A stretch of 37,382 nucleotides of DNA from positions 1 through 37,382 of the forward strand of contig JAJFLV010000154.1 in NCBI GenBank assembly GCA_021772535.1, written 5' to 3'. How positions within the stretch are numbered: position 1 is the first letter of the stretch; each line of letters opens with the position of its first letter. Of this stretch, positions 16,141 to 25,710 are shown in pieces. This DNA is from Opitutales bacterium (lineage in GTDB: Bacteria > Verrucomicrobiota > Verrucomicrobiia > Opitutales > UBA2987). Under the pieces are notes generated by a model. The model had not been told where the DNA came from. It did no database searches and saw nothing but the letters and a program-made list of their open reading frames with translations. Made by a program: the position numbers and the translations under genes.

Positions 16141-17640
16141 ATGCACCTGCATACTATTGATTTCATTGTTATCGCGATATATTTCACCGGCCTCTTGTGG
16201 GTCGGATTTTACTTTGCAGGACGCCAGAACGACAAAGAAGACTACTTTCTCGGCAATCGTAAAATGCCCTGGTTTCTGGTCGGAATCAGCGTTGTTGCAA
16301 CTCTGCTCTCGACCGTAACCTACCTGGCCGTTCCGGGGGAAACGATCCGGTATGGAATCGGATTTGCGGCCATGCTCCTCTCCTTCATCTTCATCATCCC
16401 GTTTGTGAACCTGATTATCATTCCGTTTTTAATGAATCTGCAGGTCACCAGCGTTTACGAATATATCGAACAGCGTTTCAATATACAGGCTCGCTTGCTG
16501 GCGGCCTCTGCCTTCATTTTTTCACGGATTATCTGGACCGGGCTGATTATCTACATGGCTTCCTTCGCCATCGCCGCAATGACCGGTTGGAATAAACCCC
16601 TGGTCATTCTCTTTATCGGACTCCTCACGACGGTTTACACCTCTGCAGGCGGTATGGCTGCGGTTATCTGGACTGATTTTGCGCTATTCGTCATCTTGTT
16701 TGGCGGGGCCGTATTCGTAATCGCCTATGTGGCCATATCAACCGGATCGGGGCCCATGGCCTGGTGGGAGGTCTTTTCCGCCGCAGGCAGAACCGAAGTG
16801 CCGGTTTTCAGCTTTGACCCCGAAGTGCGCCTGACAATGGTGGGAATGGTAGTTGTCGGTTTCCTCTGGAATATTTGCACTCATGGGGCCGATCAGGTGG
16901 CCGCTCAACGTTACTTGAGCACGCCCTCAGCCGCAGCCGCCCGCCGCTCGGTCTGGATATTCTCTTTGGGGAACATGGGTATGATCCTGCTTCTAATGGT
17001 TATCGGACTGGCCCTCTTTTACTTCAATTTCCTGCAATCCGGTCTGCCCGTCCAGGAATTCCAGGAAAGTATCGTGAAGGAGGCGGATCAGGTATTTCCC
17101 CGCTTCATTGCGACCGAGCTTCCACCGGGAATTTCCGGGCTGGTTTTGGCCGCTCTCCTGGCCGCCGCCATGTCCAGCCTGAGTTCGGCCATCAACTCCA
17201 TCTCGGCGGTGGCGGTAACGGATTTTCTGGACCGTTTCAATATTCTTAAAAAATACCAGGACCACCTCTATCTTGCTGTGGGAATGGCCGTTGTAAGCGG
17301 ATTACTTGGAGTAGCTTCCGCGCTGACCGTAAATCAGTTCATGGAATCGGGAGAATGGAATCTCCTGGAATTGACGGAGCGAGCCAACCATTTGTTCGTA
17401 GCTCCGCTGGCCGTCCTTTTCTTTGTCGGCATTCTTTTCCCCAAGGCTGGTTCACGGGCCGCCCTGGCAGGATTCTTCGCGGGCGTCGCCACCAGTGTGT
17501 CCATCGGTTTCAGCAAGGAACTCTTTGCTCTGGAAAACCCTATCGGATTTATCTGGCTCCTTCCGGGATCCTTTTTCGTCAGCTTTGCTGTTTCCTGGCT
17601 GGTGAGCCTGATTTTCCCCAAAAAATCTCCGGCTTCCTGA
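16141..17640 (+). CDS. Sodium:solute symporter (SSS family), copy 1
   Basis: This is a 499-aa inner-membrane transporter of the SSS family (fold as in SGLT/PutP), coupling Na+ influx to solute uptake. Hydrophobic segments run throughout, starting at IDFIVIAIYFTGLLWVGFYF (residues 6-25). Family motifs include DYFLGNRKMPW just after the first segment, STVTYLAVPGE, and AAAMSSLSSAINSISAVAV in the Na+-binding region late in the protein. The solute cannot be read from the sequence; known members carry sugars, sialic acid, amino acids and organic acids. It starts 128 bp after the first propeller gene and its stop is only 10 bp before the second propeller gene, so the module is tightly linked. It is a paralogue of the symporter at 20512-22098 (compare FSFDPEVRLTMVGMVV with FSFDPHVRVTVIGVIV). 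Confidence 0.92.
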   Translation: MHLHTIDFIVIAIYFTGLLWVGFYFAGRQNDKEDYFLGNRKMPWFLVGISVVATLLSTVTYLAVPGETIRYGIGFAAMLLSFIFIIPFVNLIIIPFLMNLQVTSVYEYIEQRFNIQARLLAASAFIFSRIIWTGLIIYMASFAIAAMTGWNKPLVILFIGLLTTVYTSAGGMAAVIWTDFALFVILFGGAVFVIAYVAISTGSGPMAWWEVFSAAGRTEVPVFSFDPEVRLTMVGMVVVGFLWNICTHGADQVAAQRYLSTPSAAAARRSVWIFSLGNMGMILLLMVIGLALFYFNFLQSGLPVQEFQESIVKEADQVFPRFIATELPPGISGLVLAALLAAAMSSLSSAINSISAVAVTDFLDRFNILKKYQDHLYLAVGMAVVSGLLGVASALTVNQFMESGEWNLLELTERANHLFVAPLAVLFFVGILFPKAGSRAALAGFFAGVATSVSIGFSKELFALENPIGFIWLLPGSFFVSFAVSWLVSLIFPKKSPAS

Positions 17641-17650
17641 CTTTCCGCTT

Positions 17651-20473
17651 ATGCTATCGTTTTTTACCAGTCGGGCATTCAGCTACCCTTGTCTGGGAAT
17701 TGCATGGGGTCTACTCGCGGGTTCTATTGGATTCTCGGAGGAAAAAACCTGGGTCACTAATTCCTGGGAGGACTTCGAGGCTGGAACCTTTTCCGATGGC
17801 GGGGTAAACATGTACGCCGCAGCGGACGGCACCCTGAGGTTAATAAATCTCTGGGATCTCAATGGAGATGGCAACATTGACATTATTCTACCCAACTCCC
17901 ATGGGTCCAACAGCAAGCCGGACCTCTTCGTTTACTTGGGTCGGGACCAATGGTCCAAGGAAACAAGAGTCCAACTTCCAACCGAAGGCCCCAGAGCGGC
18001 CGCTGTCTCGGATTTAAATCTGGATGGCTGGCCGGATTTGGTGGTCGCGAACCGGTTTAATGGCACAAAGAGCGAATTGGACACCTTCATCTATTGGGGA
18101 AGCAAAACGGGCATGTCGCCGGAGCGGTTAAGCCGATTGCCGGCCCAGGGACCGGAGGCGGTATCCGTCGCTGATCTGAACGGAGATGGCTTTCCCGAAA
18201 TCGTCCTGGCCAACAGCGGATTGAGTTACCACGTGGCGGAGGACTCCTTCCACCGATCTTTTGTTTACTGGAATCGGGATGGCGCCTTTTCACCCGAGAA
18301 CCGAACCGATTTGGAAACCTCAAACGCCAAAGGAGTTACGGTCGAGGACTTCAATCAGGATGGTCTCCCAGATATCGCCTTTGCCAATGAGGGAAATGAG
18401 GAGGGAGAGGCTGGAATCTATATTTTTCTGGCGAGATCGAGTGGTGATTACCCGGGAACACCATCTGTGCGTCTTCCAGGCGAGCGTAGCAACGCTCTGA
18501 CGGCACATGATTTGAATCGCGACGGTTGGCCCGATCTTGTTTTGACAAACGCCTTTCGTCTGCGGGAGCGCGAAGGCGGGATTTACAATATCGTGGATAC
18601 GGTTGCGCTGGAATCTCCGGTTTATTGGGGCGGAGCCGATGGGTTTTCCAATGATCGTAAAACGCTTCTCCCAACCGTCGGCCCACAGGCCGTTGATGCC
18701 GGGGATCTGAACGGAGATGGTTGGCCCGACCTTGTTTTTGGGCAAACCGCGGGCGGACATAGTTTTGTCTATTGGGGCAGCTCAAAAGGCTTTGCCCGTA
18801 ATAGGCGCCTGCAAATTCCGGGCAACCATTCGGCCGCCCGTATTACAGATCTGGATGGGGACGGACACAACGACCTCCTTCTTTCCACAAACCATCGATC
18901 CGGGTCCAACGATGCCTTTACAACCATTTACCGGGGGCATCAGAATGGCATTTCACTCACAGATACAATAGTTGTCCCCTCTTCCCATGCCGCCGATCTG
19001 GTTGCCGCCGATCTGGACCTGGACGGCAAGCAGGATTTGGTCGTAGTCAACATGGTGTCGGGTCCGGAAGGCGGGGAGTCCCCGGCCCACCTTTACTGGG
19101 GTGAATCGGACGGTAAATTTTCCGCTGCCAACCGCACCCTGCTGCCCACCACCGGCGCGGACGCCTATACCGCGGCTGATTTCAATGCCGATGGGCATGT
19201 TGACATTCTGGTTGCGCACAGCCCTCCCACAATTTTCTGGGGAGGGGAAAAAGGGTTTTCAGAAGAGCGATCGGAAGCACTATCCTCTCAATATGCCTTT
19301 TCCTGCCGGACGGCGGATTTCAACCGGGACGGATATCTGGACATGGCCATGAGCGAATGGGAGCCCGGCATAGATTCGACCCACATCTACTGGGGAGGGC
19401 CGGGGGGATATTCCGAGGCCAACAGCCAGGTTTTCAAGATCCGGAGCGTTCGATTTCATACCATCGCCGACTTGAATCAAGATGGCTGGGTAGACCTGCT
19501 GTATCCCAATTTCATCGATGAGTATGTAGGCATTTTTTGGAATGGCCCCGATGGGTTTGCTCAGGAAAATGAGACTCGCCTGCCAGCCAGAGCCACCGTT
19601 GCCCTGGAAGTCGCCGACCTCAACCAGGATGGATTTCTTGATGTAATTGTTCCCAACCTCTTTGATAAAAATCCGGCTCCCGGTAAACCCCGGTCATTTG
19701 GAGGATCGCCGGATGGAGACACCTTTATTTTCTGGGGCACACCGGAGGGACCGACCCCTGATTCCTTCATGGTCTTGCCATCGACCGGAGCAGAAGACGC
19801 TGCCGTAGCCGATTTAAACCGGGACGGCCATCTGGACCTGGTTCTGACCTCCTATCATGCTGGCATTACACGCTCCCATCCCTCTTATATTTACTGGAAC
19901 AGCGCCCAGGGATTCAATCCCGACCAGGTAACAATGATCCCGACCCACTCCGCCTCCGGAGTCCTGGTCGCCGATTTTGACCGCAATGATTGGCCCGATC
20001 TTTTTTTTGCCAATCATACAAGGGATGGAAATCATGCCAACGAATCCTGGTTGTATTGGGGAGCGGCCGATGGCTTTTCAGAGACTCGGCGACTATCCCT
20101 GCCGGGGCTTGGCCCACACCTAATGACGGTAACCGATATCGGCAATGTGGTGGATCGGAAAGAATTCTGGACCTATACATCAGCCCCCTATTTCGCCGGA
20201 AAAGGCTCCCGCTTTACCCGATTGGCGTGGGAAGCGGAAACCCCGCAACGAACGCATGTCGCCTTTCAGATTCGTACCGCTTCCAATCGCGAGATCCTTG
20301 CCGATTCCCCCTGGACGGGCCCGTCGGGTTCGGATTCTTTCTGGGAAGCTTCCGGAGTTGAATTGCCCGCTTCTCTTTCTCCAAAGGCCTGGGTGCAATA
20401 CCGGACCCGGCTGACAAGCCCGAATTCAGCCAATACCCCGATAGTGCGGTCCGTCACTCTACACTACCGCTAA
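17651..20473 (+). CDS. Giant secreted FG-GAP/VCBS beta-propeller protein, copy 2
   Basis: This 940-aa protein has the same design as copy 1: a signal peptide (hydrophobic stretch about residues 10-28), then 14 FG-GAP/VCBS repeats, then a C-terminal beta domain of about 130 residues. Repeat cores include DLNGDGNIDIIL, DLNLDGWPDLVV, DFNQDGLPDIAF, DLNGDGWPDLVF and DLNRDGHLDLVL. The last repeat, DFDRNDWPDLFF, has lost part of its calcium loop. Fourteen blades would make two complete seven-bladed propellers. The region just after the signal peptide is shared with copy 1 (WEDFEAGTFSDGGVNMYA against FEDFSKGQLGNAGNNIYV), so the two are paralogues. It starts 10 bp after the first symporter and ends 38 bp before the second, which suggests one long transcript. 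Confidence 0.9.
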   Translation: MLSFFTSRAFSYPCLGIAWGLLAGSIGFSEEKTWVTNSWEDFEAGTFSDGGVNMYAAADGTLRLINLWDLNGDGNIDIILPNSHGSNSKPDLFVYLGRDQWSKETRVQLPTEGPRAAAVSDLNLDGWPDLVVANRFNGTKSELDTFIYWGSKTGMSPERLSRLPAQGPEAVSVADLNGDGFPEIVLANSGLSYHVAEDSFHRSFVYWNRDGAFSPENRTDLETSNAKGVTVEDFNQDGLPDIAFANEGNEEGEAGIYIFLARSSGDYPGTPSVRLPGERSNALTAHDLNRDGWPDLVLTNAFRLREREGGIYNIVDTVALESPVYWGGADGFSNDRKTLLPTVGPQAVDAGDLNGDGWPDLVFGQTAGGHSFVYWGSSKGFARNRRLQIPGNHSAARITDLDGDGHNDLLLSTNHRSGSNDAFTTIYRGHQNGISLTDTIVVPSSHAADLVAADLDLDGKQDLVVVNMVSGPEGGESPAHLYWGESDGKFSAANRTLLPTTGADAYTAADFNADGHVDILVAHSPPTIFWGGEKGFSEERSEALSSQYAFSCRTADFNRDGYLDMAMSEWEPGIDSTHIYWGGPGGYSEANSQVFKIRSVRFHTIADLNQDGWVDLLYPNFIDEYVGIFWNGPDGFAQENETRLPARATVALEVADLNQDGFLDVIVPNLFDKNPAPGKPRSFGGSPDGDTFIFWGTPEGPTPDSFMVLPSTGAEDAAVADLNRDGHLDLVLTSYHAGITRSHPSYIYWNSAQGFNPDQVTMIPTHSASGVLVADFDRNDWPDLFFANHTRDGNHANESWLYWGAADGFSETRRLSLPGLGPHLMTVTDIGNVVDRKEFWTYTSAPYFAGKGSRFTRLAWEAETPQRTHVAFQIRTASNREILADSPWTGPSGSDSFWEASGVELPASLSPKAWVQYRTRLTSPNSANTPIVRSVTLHYR

Positions 20474-20511
20474 AAACACGAGCGCTTTAACGGAATGAAG
20501 CCTGAAGTTGA

Positions 20512-22098
20512 ATGCAGGATTTGATTAGCGCAACCGTTACACCCCGTAGCGGAATGCATGTGGTCGATTGGTTCTTCGTTGCGCTATATGCGGGTGGCAT
20601 GATCGGAATTGGCGTTTGGTATGCCCGGCGCGAAAAAGATGATTCCGATTATTTCATCGGAGGAGGTCAGATGAATTCGACCCTGGTCGGTATTTCACTT
20701 TTTGCCACCCTCTTCAGCACCATCAGTTACCTTTCCCAACCTGGAGAAATCATCAAGCACGGTCCCTTCATCCTCTTTATTTTCCTCTCCATCCCAATTG
20801 CATACTTTGTTGTAACCCGCTTATTAATTCCCGCCTACATGCGTCATCGGGTTGTCTCCGCCTACGAGCTTCTCGATTCCAACCTTGGGCCGAGCATCCG
20901 GCAATTGGGAGCGGTGCTTTTCATATTACTGCGACTGGTCTGGATGTCTGTCTTGATCTTTATGGCATCCTCGGCCATTACGGTAATCATCGGCCTGCCG
21001 TCCGACCAGGTTTACTGGGTAATTGCGGGCACCGGCTTTGTCGCTGTTATTTACACCACCCTTGGTGGACTCAGGGCGGTGGTTATATCCGATGTCGTTC
21101 AAACCTTCATACTTTTGCTGGGCGCGCTCTGCACACTATGGATCGTAAGTTGGCGCATGGGCGGACTTTCTTGGTTTCCCACCTCCTGGAATCCGCAATG
21201 GGACGTGCAACCTTTATTCAGTTTCGATCCGCATGTGCGCGTCACCGTGATCGGTGTCATTGTAATGAGTTTTTTCTGGCATATTTGCACTGCGGGAGGC
21301 GACCAGTTGGCCATCCAACGCTATATGGCCACCCGGGATGCCGCCGCCGCCAACCGCGCTTTCCTCATCAATTCCATTCTGGGAGTCGGCATTTCCTTAT
21401 TGGTGGCCACCATAGGTTTTGCCCTGGTTGGTTACTACACCCAATTTCCCGATTTACTGCCTGCGGGAGAATCCATCAATTCTTACGCCGATCAACTTTT
21501 TCCCAACTTCATCGGCACACAGTTGCCGGTCGGTCTTTCCGGTTTGGTCGTCTCCGCCTTATTTGCTGCCGCCATGTCCAGTGTGGATTCGGGAATAAAT
21601 TCCATTACCGCCGTAGTCCTGAGAGATTTTTTACAAGGATTCCATAACCGGCTCCCTGAAAACAAGCGTTTACATCTGGCCCGCTTGCTTGCCTTGGGCA
21701 TTGGTCTATGTGTTGTTCTGGCCGCTACTCTGGTCGGGGGAATACCAGGCAGTTTTCTCGAGCTGACAAAAAAAACCACGAATCTTTTTGCAGGACCTAT
21801 TTTCGGTCTTTTTTTCCTCGCCGTGATATACCGAAAGGCCAATCCATTGGGCGCCTGGGTGGGAACGGTTTGGGGATTCATGACCTCTCTAACCATCGCT
21901 TATTGGGATATTTTGACTGGCCTTCGTCCGTTGAGCTTCATGTATATCATACCACCGGCACTCATTGTGCAGATTGGAACAGCGATTATTCTGGCAAAAC
22001 TTTCTTTGCCCAATTCGGCTCGAAAACGAACCGTCCTGGCCCTGCTTTTGTGTCTTCTGCCGGTCGTGGGAATAACCCTGTTGGGTCTTCTCAGCTGA
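20512..22098 (+). CDS. Sodium:solute symporter (SSS family), copy 2
   Basis: This 528-aa multi-pass membrane protein is the second SSS transporter. Motifs parallel copy 1: DYFIGGGQMNSTLVGISLFA, STISYLSQPGE, HICTAGGDQLAIQRYMAT and AAAMSSVDSGINSITAVVL. The C terminus adds a final helix (TVLALLLCLLPVVGITLLGL) absent from copy 1. It presumably imports a substrate captured or released by the neighbouring propeller protein; this is inference from the conserved gene pairing. An alternative start is the ATG at 20554 (MHVVDWFFVALYAGGM). The stop codon overlaps the end of the convergent threonine-synthase-like gene by 8 bp, so no room exists for a normal bidirectional terminator. Confidence 0.92.
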   Translation: MQDLISATVTPRSGMHVVDWFFVALYAGGMIGIGVWYARREKDDSDYFIGGGQMNSTLVGISLFATLFSTISYLSQPGEIIKHGPFILFIFLSIPIAYFVVTRLLIPAYMRHRVVSAYELLDSNLGPSIRQLGAVLFILLRLVWMSVLIFMASSAITVIIGLPSDQVYWVIAGTGFVAVIYTTLGGLRAVVISDVVQTFILLLGALCTLWIVSWRMGGLSWFPTSWNPQWDVQPLFSFDPHVRVTVIGVIVMSFFWHICTAGGDQLAIQRYMATRDAAAANRAFLINSILGVGISLLVATIGFALVGYYTQFPDLLPAGESINSYADQLFPNFIGTQLPVGLSGLVVSALFAAAMSSVDSGINSITAVVLRDFLQGFHNRLPENKRLHLARLLALGIGLCVVLAATLVGGIPGSFLELTKKTTNLFAGPIFGLFFLAVIYRKANPLGAWVGTVWGFMTSLTIAYWDILTGLRPLSFMYIIPPALIVQIGTAIILAKLSLPNSARKRTVLALLLCLLPVVGITLLGLLS

Positions 22099-23191
22099 TT
22101 TCTATCAAGTCTTTGACGGCATCGGTAAACGAGGCAAAATTGTCCAATCGTGGGAAACTCGCCTCGCTGGTCATTCGTTGGACTGCGCGTTCGTCCTTGA
22201 ACCCGATCCCTGTCACCAGGCAGACCACGGTATCTTTCGCAGTGATGTCACCACTTTCCAGAGCGGCTGGCAAGGCGGTTGCGGAAACCGCTCCAGCCGG
22301 TTCGCAAAAGACCCCTTCCTCACGGGCTAGGCGAGCCTGCATTGAATAAACAGCGTCGTCTTCAACGACATGCCCGGTTCCTCCCGATTCCCGGCAGGCC
22401 TTCAACGTCCAATTTCCATCGATAACTTTGCCAACTTGCAAGCCGCTGATTTTTGAAGTGCAAACGCAGGATTTGGCTGAGGAATAGCCGGAACGCAGTG
22501 GTCCTGAAATGGTGTTGTTTCCCGTCGGCTGGACACAGTGAACGGCAGGCCTGGGAACATCCTGCTTTTCGTTTAATAGTGAGAACCCTCTGGCAACCGC
22601 CAGGGTAAGGCCGCCGCCGCCGCTGGGAGAAAAAACGTGGGTTATTCCCTCCGGTAGTTGTTCCGCCAGCTCATAACTAATCGTCTGAACCCCTTGCATC
22701 CCGTTGGGCGAGTAAGTAAATGCGCTGATTTCCACATTTGTCCGCATCTTTTTGGCCAGAGATGTCAATCCCTCAATGACCCGATCGGTGACGACAGGGT
22801 CCATTCCATAATCGCGAATTTGGTAAAGTCGGGCTCCGTAAGCCATCATTTGCCGTAATTTCTCCTTTGGGGCGGTTTCGATGATGACCATTATACAGGG
22901 CAGGCCGGCCGAAGCTGAATAAGCCGCCAGGGCGGATCCCGTATTTCCACTTGAAGTCCCTAGGCAAACCCGGCCTCCCGCATTCACATGATGGCTGATG
23001 GCGGCAGCCGCGTAACGGTCCTTGTAGGAGCCAGTAGGATTCACGGTCTCCAGTTTGAAATACAGGTTTTGCAATCCCAAAGACGGCCCGATTCGCCGCG
23101 ACCGGATCAAAGGCGTTTCCCCTTCACCCAGAGTTAATCGATGCTCCGCTGCAATCGGCAACAACAGGTTTTCATATTTCCAAATACTCAT
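22091..23191 (-). CDS. Threonine synthase-like PLP-dependent enzyme
   Basis: This 366-aa protein is a fold-type II PLP enzyme. The PLP-binding lysine is Lys57 in NPTGSYKDRYA, the phosphate-binding and substrate loop is TSSGNTGSALA (residues 79-89), and the glycine-rich phosphate cup is SPSGGGGL near residue 200. The N-terminal LGEGETPLI is typical of threonine synthases. Threonine synthase makes threonine from O-phosphohomoserine; related ammonia-lyases look alike, so a catabolic deaminase is possible given the neighbours. No other threonine-biosynthesis gene is nearby, which favours a specialised role. The ATG at 23191-23189 overlaps the stop of the upstream mutarotase-like gene (TAATG), so translation is coupled. 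Confidence 0.82.
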   Translation of the reverse strand: MSIWKYENLLLPIAAEHRLTLGEGETPLIRSRRIGPSLGLQNLYFKLETVNPTGSYKDRYAAAAISHHVNAGGRVCLGTSSGNTGSALAAYSASAGLPCIMVIIETAPKEKLRQMMAYGARLYQIRDYGMDPVVTDRVIEGLTSLAKKMRTNVEISAFTYSPNGMQGVQTISYELAEQLPEGITHVFSPSGGGGLTLAVARGFSLLNEKQDVPRPAVHCVQPTGNNTISGPLRSGYSSAKSCVCTSKISGLQVGKVIDGNWTLKACRESGGTGHVVEDDAVYSMQARLAREEGVFCEPAGAVSATALPAALESGDITAKDTVVCLVTGIGFKDERAVQRMTSEASFPRLDNFASFTDAVKDLIEIS

Positions 23192-24255
23192 TACCCCTCG
23201 GGAAGATTTAAAGGAACTTCGGGATCGGATAGAAAGCCGCTGACGAAGGTTGTTTCCTTAAAATCTCCCGCTGGAATGGTTAAAACTTGTCCGGATTCGA
23301 CAAGTTCCGGAAATGGAGCGACAGGCGAGGTTCCCGGCTGCAAGGTTGCCAGGTGTCCCCGTCCCCAAAGGGGATAGTCCTCAGGTCCGCCGGCATTCAT
23401 CCAGCTCCAGGCCCAGGGGAAAACGGTTTCATCCCAGCGAAGACCGAATCCCAGTTGTAATTTAGAGTTCCAGAGGCAACCCCACCCGATATCAAAACCG
23501 GTTAGCATGATCGAATGATCCTTGCCGCTGCCGGCTGGCGGCACGCGGCTGCAATCCCGCTGCTGCCCGCCGCCTAGCGGTGTTTCGGGCACATAGGGCC
23601 AGGCCCCCCGATATCCCGGCTGAACCTGAACCTGTTCGGGATCGAATCCAGCATAAACCCCCACCTCCCGGCAGGCCACCCGCAACTCGGCTCCATCCAC
23701 AATAGGACCTCCAAATGCCGGGTGATGCAGCCACGACACCGGACGTTCCCGGGTGCTTCGATTGATGATTCGTTCCTTCCAGACCAGGGACCTGCTGCCT
23801 GACAATAATGTCCAGGTTCGTTCCACCCGAAATGGAGTGCGGACTGAGTTTCCAACCAGCCGGACATCGAGCCGAGAGTCCGTTTCTGTTATTTCGACGA
23901 CTTCCCAGCAGACCGAGCGTATTTCGCCGTGCGCGCCAATGGGCGCTCCAAAATATGAAGTCGGAAAAAACCCTGTCGGCAGAGACAGAAACCAGGATCC
24001 ATCGAGAAAATCATACAAATCGCTATTGCCTTCAACGGGTTGGGCGGAAAGGCAGGTTCCTGACGGTTCCAGCAGTGGATTGTGCCACATTACATCAATC
24101 CCGGACTCGCAGTCCACGATTCCCAATACAGCGCCACCAAAGGCGGGCCAAGCGGTGATCCGGAGGCAATTGTTTTCCAGGATCAGCAAATCCCTCCCCT
24201 TGTCTTGAATCCAGTTAGCTTTTGGTTGATCCTTATCTTTATTATGAATAGTCAT
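23191..24255 (-). CDS. Aldose 1-epimerase/galactose-mutarotase-like protein (DUF4432 type)
   Basis: This 354-aa protein looks like a member of the galactose-mutarotase superfamily. Supporting features are LRITAWPAFGGAVLGIVD near the N terminus, the central SWLHHPAFGGPIVDGAELRV with the paired histidines and glycine turn of the fold, and a beta-rich composition. It most resembles the DUF4432 subgroup, found next to sugar-catabolism genes. Such proteins may interconvert sugar anomers or bind sugars, but no reaction is proved. It is cytoplasmic. It lies between a Gfo/Idh/MocA dehydrogenase (45 bp upstream) and the threonine-synthase-like gene (overlapping), so the three form a probable operon. 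Confidence 0.72.
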   Translation of the reverse strand: MTIHNKDKDQPKANWIQDKGRDLLILENNCLRITAWPAFGGAVLGIVDCESGIDVMWHNPLLEPSGTCLSAQPVEGNSDLYDFLDGSWFLSLPTGFFPTSYFGAPIGAHGEIRSVCWEVVEITETDSRLDVRLVGNSVRTPFRVERTWTLLSGSRSLVWKERIINRSTRERPVSWLHHPAFGGPIVDGAELRVACREVGVYAGFDPEQVQVQPGYRGAWPYVPETPLGGGQQRDCSRVPPAGSGKDHSIMLTGFDIGWGCLWNSKLQLGFGLRWDETVFPWAWSWMNAGGPEDYPLWGRGHLATLQPGTSPVAPFPELVESGQVLTIPAGDFKETTFVSGFLSDPEVPLNLPEG

Positions 24256-24300
24256 AGCTTACCTTTTTTGACCCAAATGGTATTCGAGATATAATCCGTG

Positions 24301-25377
24301 TCAGGAATTCGATATTTCCACTCTTCGTCCGCTGGTATTAGATTGATAAGCTGCTTCCACAATGCGAGCAATTTGAAGAGCGTCACTACCGGTCGCAATG
24401 AGCTCACCTTCCCCTTCAAGGGACCGGATAAACTGTTCTATAGTTGCTAGACCGATCGATCCACCATAACCATCGGTTTCCGGAAGATCGAATTCGAATT
24501 GTCGCCGACAACTTTCTCCCCAACCACTGGAAATACTTTCGGCCTTAAGAACCGGTGGATCTGAATAAAAGCCGCAATTTATCTGTCCATCATTTCCGCG
24601 AATGCAAAAATAAGAGTCATAACTGCCATTGATGTATCCGCTTTGGCTCACGGCGAGTTGATAACCCACTTGCAGGCTGCCAATTGCGCCGTTGCCGAAT
24701 TGGAGTGTCAGGGAAGCGGTGTCCTCCACATCAATATCCTCATCGCAAAAAGTATCGGACATCATGGAAACGGTTGACACTTCATCGGCCAGAATAAAAC
24801 GCATAAGGTCCAGGTAATGGCAGCCTAACCACGAAAGAATTCCACCGCCAGCACGTTGGCGATTAAACAACCAGTGGGTTGGATCGCGATGCCGAACCTG
24901 AGAGGTTATAAACCTGGCTTCGACACTGGTAACCCGGCCAATCACATTTTTCTGGATCATCTGGCGGGCTTTTAGCGCTGCGGGGTGAAGGCGGGTGCAA
25001 TAAGCAACGCCAAGTTTGCGATTATTCCTCTCCGCTATAGAAATTAATTTTTCAATTTGACCGGACGTTGTGGCAACCGGTTTTTCACTGAATACATGAA
25101 CTCCAGCCTCTAAAAGCTGTTCACAAAGCAATTCGTTTAAATCTGTGGGTAATGCGGCTATACCGAAAGAAATACCTCCACTCTGCAAAAGAGAAGACAG
25201 GCTGTTGAAGTTTCCTTCAATTTTTTCCGTGCCGTTGCTCAATAATTTTTCCAGAGCTTCGGAATCCTCGTCGCAAACAGCTATGCCGGAGACCAGAGAA
25301 CTGATTTGGAGCGTTCTCAAATAAGTGGAGGCGTGCGGATGGGAAGCCCCCAAAAGAGCAGCTTTAATTGGGGTCAT
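24301..25377 (-). CDS. Gfo/Idh/MocA family oxidoreductase
   Basis: This 358-aa protein is a predicted NAD(P)-dependent dehydrogenase for sugars, inositols or sugar acids. The Rossmann-type N terminus begins IKAALLGASHPHASTYL, and the conserved EKP motif is at residues 98-100 in VFSEKPVATT. The following GVAYCTRLHPAALKARQMI carries the family's substrate-side region. The C-terminal alpha/beta domain holds ILSWLGCHYLDLMRFIL, matching the G-x-x-x-D-x-x-H region, here with His-Tyr-Leu-Asp. It is cytoplasmic. It is first in a minus-strand unit with the mutarotase-like and threonine-synthase-like genes and is divergent from the sialidase-like gene, with 333 bp between them. Confidence 0.88.
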   Translation of the reverse strand: MTPIKAALLGASHPHASTYLRTLQISSLVSGIAVCDEDSEALEKLLSNGTEKIEGNFNSLSSLLQSGGISFGIAALPTDLNELLCEQLLEAGVHVFSEKPVATTSGQIEKLISIAERNNRKLGVAYCTRLHPAALKARQMIQKNVIGRVTSVEARFITSQVRHRDPTHWLFNRQRAGGGILSWLGCHYLDLMRFILADEVSTVSMMSDTFCDEDIDVEDTASLTLQFGNGAIGSLQVGYQLAVSQSGYINGSYDSYFCIRGNDGQINCGFYSDPPVLKAESISSGWGESCRRQFEFDLPETDGYGGSIGLATIEQFIRSLEGEGELIATGSDALQIARIVEAAYQSNTSGRRVEISNS

Positions 25378-25710
25378 TCAGATAATGGGAAAACACCGTC
25401 TGTATTCATGTATTATTAACGCTACGTTATGAAATTCATAAAACCATGGATAAAGAATAAATTATCAAGCGCTATTTAACAAACTATTTTCCATTGGTGA
25501 CGAACATGAAAAGTGGGTCTGAATTCGGCAATGCCTCCGCAGTGGAAAGAATATTTGTCCAGTTAACTACCTTTGACCACCACTATATACATGATTGCAT
25601 TTAGTTTTGAGGTAAAGAAGCCGTTGCGCCTTGTGTTCTTCATCCCCTGGTCGTTTGAAGGCGAAACATCTTGAGCATCGTCGCCCGAAAATCAGATAAA
25701 AAATTCCTGA
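25378..25710. promoter_or_regulatory. Divergent promoter region with a 15-bp palindrome
   Basis: This gap separates the minus-strand dehydrogenase operon from the plus-strand sialidase-like gene, so promoters in both directions are expected. TTATGAA-A-TTCATAA (25427-25441) is a perfect palindrome about 50 bp upstream of the dehydrogenase start, a suitable place for an operator. No -35/-10 pair could be assigned with confidence in either direction. No gene or RNA was recognised here. Confidence 0.35.
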
